Shown: positions 58,137 through 64,000 of the stretch, in pieces
How the letters are laid out: each line of letters begins with the position of its first letter
Position numbering within the stretch: position 1 is the first letter of the stretch
Assembly: GCF_030445035.2 (NCBI RefSeq)
Contig: NC_080695.1
Coordinates: 57,305,954 to 57,369,953, forward strand
DNA from: Dasypus novemcinctus
Lineage: Eukaryota; Chordata; Mammalia; Cingulata; Dasypodidae
Reading direction: 5' to 3'
DNA: 64,000 nucleotides
Position numbers and translations under genes: made by a program
Notes under the pieces: generated by a model
Told to the model about the DNA's origin: nothing
What the model saw: the letters and a program-made list of their open reading frames with translations, nothing else
Database searches by the model: none

Positions 58137-58990
58137 AAATAGCATAATTCACTATTTGAATTATTTGGTCATCCCTTTCATTTGGGACCCTCTACTCAGT
58201 CCCCTGTTAATGGACCAATTCATCTTTCTGGGTTAAAAGTCCCTTCATCCAATCTTGTCTTCCCTAGAACCCCATCTTCCTTTATGTTCAGCCCTGATCA
58301 GAGAAAATAAAGCACCCCTCTCTCCAAATATGTTAACACAGTACCTACAAAAGATGCAGCCTTGCCCATGGTGTAGTCATCATTTTATGACACTATGCTA
58401 TATAGTTATTGCTAATTATTCTGAGTTACTTCATTCCAGGATGAATTTTTGCTTTACTTTCATATACCCAGAAGACTCATTAAACTGTTGTTGGTTTTTT
58501 TTTGTTGTTTTTTTTTAAAAGAGCAGTCTTTCCCTAGGGATGAATTCTGCAACTATCTCTAGAGAAATAGGTAGTTCTGTTGGTTAAAACTTTTTGGTTT
58601 GCAAGTAACTAACTTGAGCTAGCTTAGGCAGAGAGAATTTGCTCTAAGTATAAAGGGATATCTTAACATACCAGAAAAGGATTTCCTATTGGCCAAGTTT
58701 GCATCAACACTGGCTAGAGTGGGGAGATGATGTTTTTACCAAATAACTTCCAATGAGCCTTTGCTGTGGGTGACAGGATCACTATAAAATGCTCAACGAA
58801 AGGTTTTCAAATGGCTGAGTGGTTGGGAGGATCCAGATCGATAATTTCTGAATAGCAAAACCAATTGTGTGTATCCTATATGTTCCTTTCTCTTTTCCAA
58901 AAAGAATCAACAATTATTTTGAGACTATTATTTTTATGAGAACTCCATTTGCTAACAGAAATACAAGATCTCAATTGTAAATCTTTAGTG

Positions 58991-59048
58991 AGATAGGTAG
59001 GTAGGTAGGTAGAGAAAGAGAGAGAGAGAGAGATAGAGAGACAGACAG
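58991..59048. repeat. (TAGG)n / (AG)n microsatellite
   Basis: Four to five TAGG/GTAG units followed by about ten AG units. Confidence 0.85.
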
Positions 59049-59124
59049 CGATGTGTGTGCAAATAAGCCATTATTTTTAGAGCCTTCCTCCTGCTCAGTA
59101 TTATAGAGAAGTACTCATGAAGTT

Positions 59125-59308
59125 CAGTTTCTCAACCTTAGCACTGATATTCTGGGCTGGATAATTCTTTTTGTGGGTGGAGGGAGGATGTGTAGCAACA
59201 ACTCTGGTCTCTACAGTAGGAGTTCCCATCCCATTCCTCTGCTGTAAGAGCAAAAATATCTTTAGACATTGCCAAATATCCCCTGGTAGTAAAATTTTAG
59301 TTCAACCG
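59125..59308 (-). mobile_element. MER5A-type hAT MITE, antisense
   Basis: Starts tcagtttctcaaccttagca, continues 'gggctggataattcttttt' and 'agacattgccaaatatcccc'. Third MER5A copy of the window. Confidence 0.75.
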
Positions 59309-59756
59309 AAGACACAAGACATATTTGAAACGATTAGAGAACAAAAAAGTAAAGCATAATATTCCAAAATCATGTTGTACATACTCATAAAATTTTCCAT
59401 TTATACCTCTAATATTCTTGGGGGAACACTGACAAATAAATTACTTCCCATTTTATTTTGCTGGAATACAATGGTGGTGATATACAGGTGTCTCATGCTG
59501 TACAATTTCTATTTGGAACATGATTTTTATATTTTTACCAGAAGGATGACAGAGAAGAGCACCTTAATTTTCTCCAAATTCCTCAAAAGATAAATGTATC
59601 TGACTGAAATTGTGAATCAATAAAATGTTTTATTGTTTTATTGGTATGATATTAGAAATTAACTTTATCTGTCTTTCTAATCAGTCTTTGGTTGGTACGG
59701 ACCACCTAACCTTAGCTTTACCTTTGCCTACAAGCTTTTAATAGTAACCAACATCT

Positions 59757-60128
59757 GGGAAACGGACTTTGGCCCAGTGGTTAGGGCGTCCGTCTACCAC
59801 ATGGGAGGTCCGCGGTTCAAACCCCGGGCCTCCTTGACCCGTGTGGAGCTGGCCATGCAGTGCTGACGCGCGCAAGGAGTGCCCTGCCACGCAGGGGTGT
59901 CCCCCGCGTGGGGGAGCCCCACGCGCAAGGAGTGCGCCCGTGAGGAAAGCCGCCCAGCGTGAAAAGAAAGAGCAGCCTGCCCAGGAATGGCGCTGCCCAC
60001 ACTTCCCATGCCGCTGACGACAACAGAAGCGGACAAAGAAACAAGACACAGCAAATAGACACCAAGAACAGACAACCAGGGAGGGGGGGAAATTAAATAA
60101 AAATAAATAAATCTTTAAAAAAAAAAAA
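59757..60128 (+). mobile_element. DAS-SINE (young-looking copy)
   Basis: Perfect 16-bp target duplication atagtaaccaacatct (59741 and 60129), an intact B box ggttcaaaccc and CpG-rich body, and a long A tail. The best preserved copy in the window. Confidence 0.95.
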
Positions 60129-60149
60129 ATAGTAACCAACATCTATATT

Positions 60150-60530
60150 CATCCATTCAATAAATATTTCTTGAACACTCAGGTCCAGACCCTATGTTAG
60201 GTATTTGATATGCAGTCAGCAAATAATAAATCCTCCTTAGCCCCATGGAGCTTACAATCTCATGAGAGAAACAGACATTAATCAAGGAATCACATAAAGA
60301 AATGTGAATTTACAAATGTATTAAACCCTTTGAAGGAGATTACATCATGCCACGTGGTTCTTTAATGGGAAGAATTTGTCTCTTTATCTGAGAGAGAGAT
60401 AATTGAGCTGAGATCTGAGAGTAACCAGGCAGGGGAGAATGCTTTCAAGGCAGAGAGAAAAGTACATGCAAAGGCCCCTGCCAAGAACATAAAAGGGGCT
60501 CTTTCTTAGGATGTTAGTTTAATAGTCCAC
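60150..60530 (+). repeat. Old interspersed repeat, family not assigned
   Basis: 'atccattcaataaatatttc', 'catggagcttacaatctcat' and 'catgcaaaggcccctgccaa' are phrases of a common long mammalian repeat, probably the same family as at 48-49.4 kb. Confidence 0.45.
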
Positions 60531-61027
60531 CCTGATTTGGAGGCGAGTGATGGTGGCTTGGATGAAGAAAATCAATTGAAGTATAGATAATGGGAAAACA
60601 GTCAACACAGGAATCCTGAAATGAAAGGAAGATTGTCTAGGAATTAGTTTGTAATGCAAATATTTATTCCTTTTCCTTCTTTATATTCAAATTTCTATAT
60701 TCTAGGACTTTTGCAAAGCAAGATACAAGCATACACAAATTTAAGTTTAGTTTTCCGTTTCAGAAGAAAGAATACATTATTTATGAAGAGCAGTTTACCA
60801 TGGTATAATTTGATAATGGTGCTGGCATTTTTTTCCATACTAAGTGATTTATTTAACTAAAAATGCATTTTATATTAGAGAGGCCTTAGAACTGCACTTA
60901 GCTGTATGATCTATTTCCCTAATTTATTAATATACTATGTTAGATGCATATTGTATGGTATAAAAGCATGTTAAGGAGGCAAAATGTCACAGTGGAAAGA
61001 GCTAGGTTCTAAAACAGTATGCCTTTG

Positions 61028-61384
61028 GGAAGCAGATGTGGTTCAAGCAGTTGAGCACCATCTACCACATAGGAGGTCTCAGGTTTGGTTCCCATAAGCT
61101 GAGCAAGACAGCGAGCTGACAAGACGGTTTGGCATGGCAAGCTCCTGCAACAAGATGACACAACAAGGAAACCCAACGAGAGACACAACAAGCAGGAGAG
61201 GAGGTGCCAATGGGAACCTCCCTCCCACATGGGAGGACCTGGGTTTGGTTTCCCATGCCTCCTAAAAAGAGGAGCACATAATGAACAGACACAGAGAGCA
61301 GACAGTGAGCACAAGATAAGGGGGTGGGAATGGGGGTGGGGGAAATAAATGGATAAAATAAATCTTAAAAACTGCAACAACCAA
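61028..61384 (+). mobile_element. DAS-SINE, older subfamily
   Basis: The head starts ggaagcagatgtggttcaag. The body differs from the other copies and holds a second head-like piece ('gggaacctccctcccacatg'). Target duplication aaaacagtatgcctttg / aaaaccgtacgcctttg, two changes. It lies directly left of the PDXDC1-like segment. Confidence 0.85.
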
Positions 61385-61389
61385 AAAAC

Positions 61390-61957
61390 CGTACGCCTTT
61401 GACCTATCTCATAACATTTATGAAGCTTCTGTTCCACTAGCAGCTTACCCCTTTCAACCAAACTCAGAAACAAGAGCCAGAAAAGTAATCGTTTTCGGGT
61501 TAATTAAGCCATACTACTGCAGAGATAATGAGTTAAGCGCCTAATTACTGCCTGTTTCTACATTTCCAAAAGTACTGCATCACTTTGTTTATCATTAAGT
61601 AATGGCCCCTGTGCCCTTTTAGTCCAGAAAAATCAGTTTATGAAAGTTCTTCTTAAGACTGTGAGAGTTGACACCGGGTTTTGACTATAGTATGAGAAGC
61701 CTTAGCCACACCACGCTGAGCCTCTGATTTGATGTAATTTCTGACATGTGGCTTTTGTCAAAATGAGGTTTCTTTTCTTTTCTTTTTGTGCAGCTGACTA
61801 ACTAAAAGGCATGCATGTTTATTTCATGCAAGGAAGTATATTAACTCATAAAATGGGGGAAAGGTAAATAATCATGTTTACCAAGATTAATTTAAAATGC
61901 TTTTATATTTGGAATTCTTGGATTGGTTTTGCTGATAGAATTTCACCCTTTAGAACC
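61390..61957 (+). pseudogene. Diverged second copy of the PDXDC1 3' UTR
   Basis: Collinear with 1645-2475, same strand, by eye about three quarters identical. Shared anchors are 'cctttgacct.tctca', 'actcagaaa.aag.gccagaaaagt', 'aattactgcct.tttct', 'gcccctgtgcc' and 'ccaagattaattt'. It lacks the two SINE heads present in PDXDC1. No PDXDC1 coding sequence accompanies it and no A tail follows. Non-coding. Confidence 0.65.
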
Positions 61958-61959
61958 AG

Positions 61960-62120
61960 GAGTCACATGAAGCAAGATTCTTAATCCCAGCTTTGTCATT
62001 TACTCTGTGACTTACTGCCTTACCTTCTCAGAACTTTAGTGTCTTATCTATAAAATGGAAGTAATAATTTACTTTTTCAAGCTATTTTAGAGCTGTTGTA
62101 AGGATTAGATTAGAGCCTAT
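61960..62120 (+). repeat. MIR fragment
   Basis: 'gtcatttactctgtgactta', 'cttaccttctcagaacttta' and 'ctataaaatggaagtaataa' are the MIR core and tail. Begins where the PDXDC1-like segment stops. Confidence 0.7.
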
Positions 62121-62939
62121 AAAGCACAGACTATAAAATATGGCACACTGTGCAGGACAGAGTAGGGTCTTGTAAATGGTGATTAGTAGTAGTTGTCCAT
62201 TTATCTTCCTGTAAATGTGAGCTATGCTGGGATACTTGATATAGTTGCAGGTAGGTGAAAATTGGCCTATGAAATAGATAACTAGATTGTAAAAAAGAAA
62301 ATAATCCATAAATTGCCCAGCAATAATATTTTGCATCATCTTACTTAGAATTTAGTTTGTTTCCTATGGCTGTTAAATCTTTTCATTTTACAAACTGTAG
62401 CCAATGTCTGATTATTCAGGGCTTGATTATCTGGTTATGGAGTACTGAGCTCCCTAACTTCTTGCTGTACAATAGTAAAAACAAAGAAAGGAAATGACTT
62501 CTACAGAAATAGAATCATCTTTCTGTCCCCTGCACTTAGTATGTGCTAAATACAAAATAAATCAATTTAATCACTTCTTAGTGACTCCAGTTATAAAAGT
62601 CTTGGGTAAGACCAAAAGTAAATGATACTCTTTGAGCTGTTACTTTATTTTATCCTGTCAGTATGCCTAGCCTTTTTACAACTGAGTTTTGCTATGGCAG
62701 ATAAATTAAATCAAATGTTTTGAATAGCGTTGAATAGAACACACATTGATTCTTACTCAGGTTTATAACAAGTATGACTGTAATGACTAGGATAAAACTA
62801 AATGCAAAAATACTTAAATGTATATTATATGTTCTATGTGAGATACAAAAGAGGAAAAGGAAAGATGATTCCAGCTTTCAAGGAGTTTACAAGCCTGTAA
62901 AATCAACTTTTAATTTGCATATTAAGAACTTTAGAGAAA

Positions 62940-63670
62940 CGTTCAAAGGGAAGGTACACTTCCCTCCAGATGTGGGACATGACTCCTGGGGATGAGACTC
63001 CCCAGCCCTGAGGGATTATTCCCAAGCATTAATCAGTGATGCATTGGGGAAAAAGACCTTGGCCAAAAGAAGGAAGTATTAAATAAAAGAGTTTTTATGG
63101 CTAGGATATTTCAAAGTGAGTTGGGAGGTTATTCCAGAGGTTACGCTTATGCTGGTCTGAGGTAGATTTCACAAAATGCCACAGTAAACAAAGCCTCAAA
63201 CAAAAGTGCTCCTGGGGGTTCTAGATATGTCCGGACACCATAGGCAAGGCACACAGCCTCATGAAATCAACACCCCCTTGACAGGCCCTATTTGGGAATA
63301 TTCAAAAATCTATTTCCCCAATATAACACAGTTATACTCATTTATAAATCCCCTAATCACGATCCTTCTCTTCCTTTTATTTGAACCTATAATTTTCAAT
63401 GTACCTGTTAAATATATTTCTCAGAGACTTAACTATTTGGAATGTTCTTATGCAGGTTGAGTCCTGAAACCCAATAGAGTTGTGGCCAACATCTACTCTC
63501 CAGTTCTTTGGGTTTGCCCTGGACAACAAAATGATGATGAACAAGTCCCACCTCCAAAACACGGTGTATCCTTCAATTGCAAGCAAAACAAATCCTTTCT
63601 TCTGCCCCATAATATCAAAGTCACCTCTCAACCTGAAACAAATCCCTCAAGATTGAGGAATGAGCAAAAA
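62940..63670 (+). repeat. Probable xenarthran interspersed repeat, unnamed
   Basis: Opens 'gatgtgggacatgactcctg' and runs about 730 bp to 'gaggaatgagcaaaaataag'. I believe sequence of this kind recurs in xenarthran genomes, but I cannot name the family. No coding frame, no clear terminal repeats or A tail within view. Confidence 0.35.
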
Positions 63671-63844
63671 TAAGGCAGAAGAGTAACCACAGAAAAAAGC
63701 AGATTGATTGTTATTGTCATTATTGTCTTGTGTTAATGGAGTTACTTGTAACACTGGTACTAAAAAATTAAGTTAAATTGGAATTTAAAAAGGAAAGGCA
63801 CACAACCATATGTATAGTATCCTGCCATTTTGTTAAAAAAGCAT

Positions 63845-63845
<1 letters not shown>

Positions 63846-63891
<46 letters not shown>
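63846..63891. repeat. (CA)n(TA)n compound microsatellite
   Basis: About thirteen CA units followed by about ten TA units. Confidence 0.92.
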
Positions 63892-64000
63892 CATCTATGA
63901 TGGATTAGCATAGACTCTGGGTGGACACACTAGGCTAATGTCAATGATAATCTCTGGGAAGGGTGACAAGAAGGAATGGGGGATCAAGGGTTAGAGGAAG

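Noticed and set aside
1-64000. CRISPR arrays, operons, phage or bacterial systems
   Set aside because: The window is mammalian: spliced genes, SINEs, L1 and microsatellites. No regularly spaced direct repeats other than microsatellites and the promoter repeat near 17 kb.

Overview
The window is nuclear DNA from a xenarthran mammal, most likely an armadillo (Dasypus). The lineage call rests on at least eight full-length DAS-SINEs, the tRNA-derived SINE family known from armadillo. They have a tRNA-like head, an internal promoter with a B box close to ggttcaaaccc, target-site duplications and an A-rich tail. Older mammalian repeats (MIR, L2, MER5A, MER20, Tigger, L1, HAL1) fill much of the rest. 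Base composition is AT-rich with two CpG-rich promoters.

Three protein-coding genes are present in the order PDXDC1 - NTAN1 - RRN3, the order I know from human 16p13.11. (1) Bases 454-710 hold the last coding exon of PDXDC1 on the + strand; the rest of the gene lies to the left. Its 3' UTR probably runs to a poly(A) signal near 2500. (2) NTAN1 (protein N-terminal asparagine amidohydrolase) lies on the - strand with ten coding exons from 16798 down to 3260. Spliced, they give 310 codons plus stop with every junction in phase. PDXDC1 and NTAN1 converge tail to tail with a few hundred bases between their probable 3' ends. (3) RRN3 (TIF-IA, the RNA polymerase I initiation factor) lies on the - strand with eighteen coding exons from 52616 down to 23127. 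Spliced, they give 658 codons plus stop, again with every junction in phase. The known regulatory phosphosites at Ser44, Ser170/172, Ser199, Thr200, Ser633 and Ser635 sit at the same residue numbers I recall for human RRN3.

Layout: 1-3.2 kb, PDXDC1 3' end and the convergent 3' UTRs; 3.26-17.1 kb, NTAN1 and its CpG-island promoter; 17.1-21.4 kb, intergenic with MIR, L1-in-MER20 and an LTR; 21.4-52.7 kb, RRN3 with introns full of SINEs, L1/HAL1 and LTRs; 52.7-64 kb, intergenic with SINEs, a cluster of L1 fragments and a diverged second copy of the PDXDC1 3' UTR near 61.4-62.0 kb.

The genes do not form a pathway. PDXDC1 is a decarboxylase-like PLP protein, NTAN1 feeds the N-degron pathway, and RRN3 couples growth signalling to rRNA synthesis. 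I see no CRISPR, operon, toxin or other exotic system. The unusual items are regulatory or evolutionary: a tandem array of ZNF143-like motifs at NTAN1, an LTR inserted 12 nt from an RRN3 splice donor, a microsatellite acting as a polypyrimidine tract, an altered RRN3 C terminus, and the distant 3'-UTR copy. Exon calls come from reading splice sites and comparing with human proteins from memory; no alignment or database search was run.
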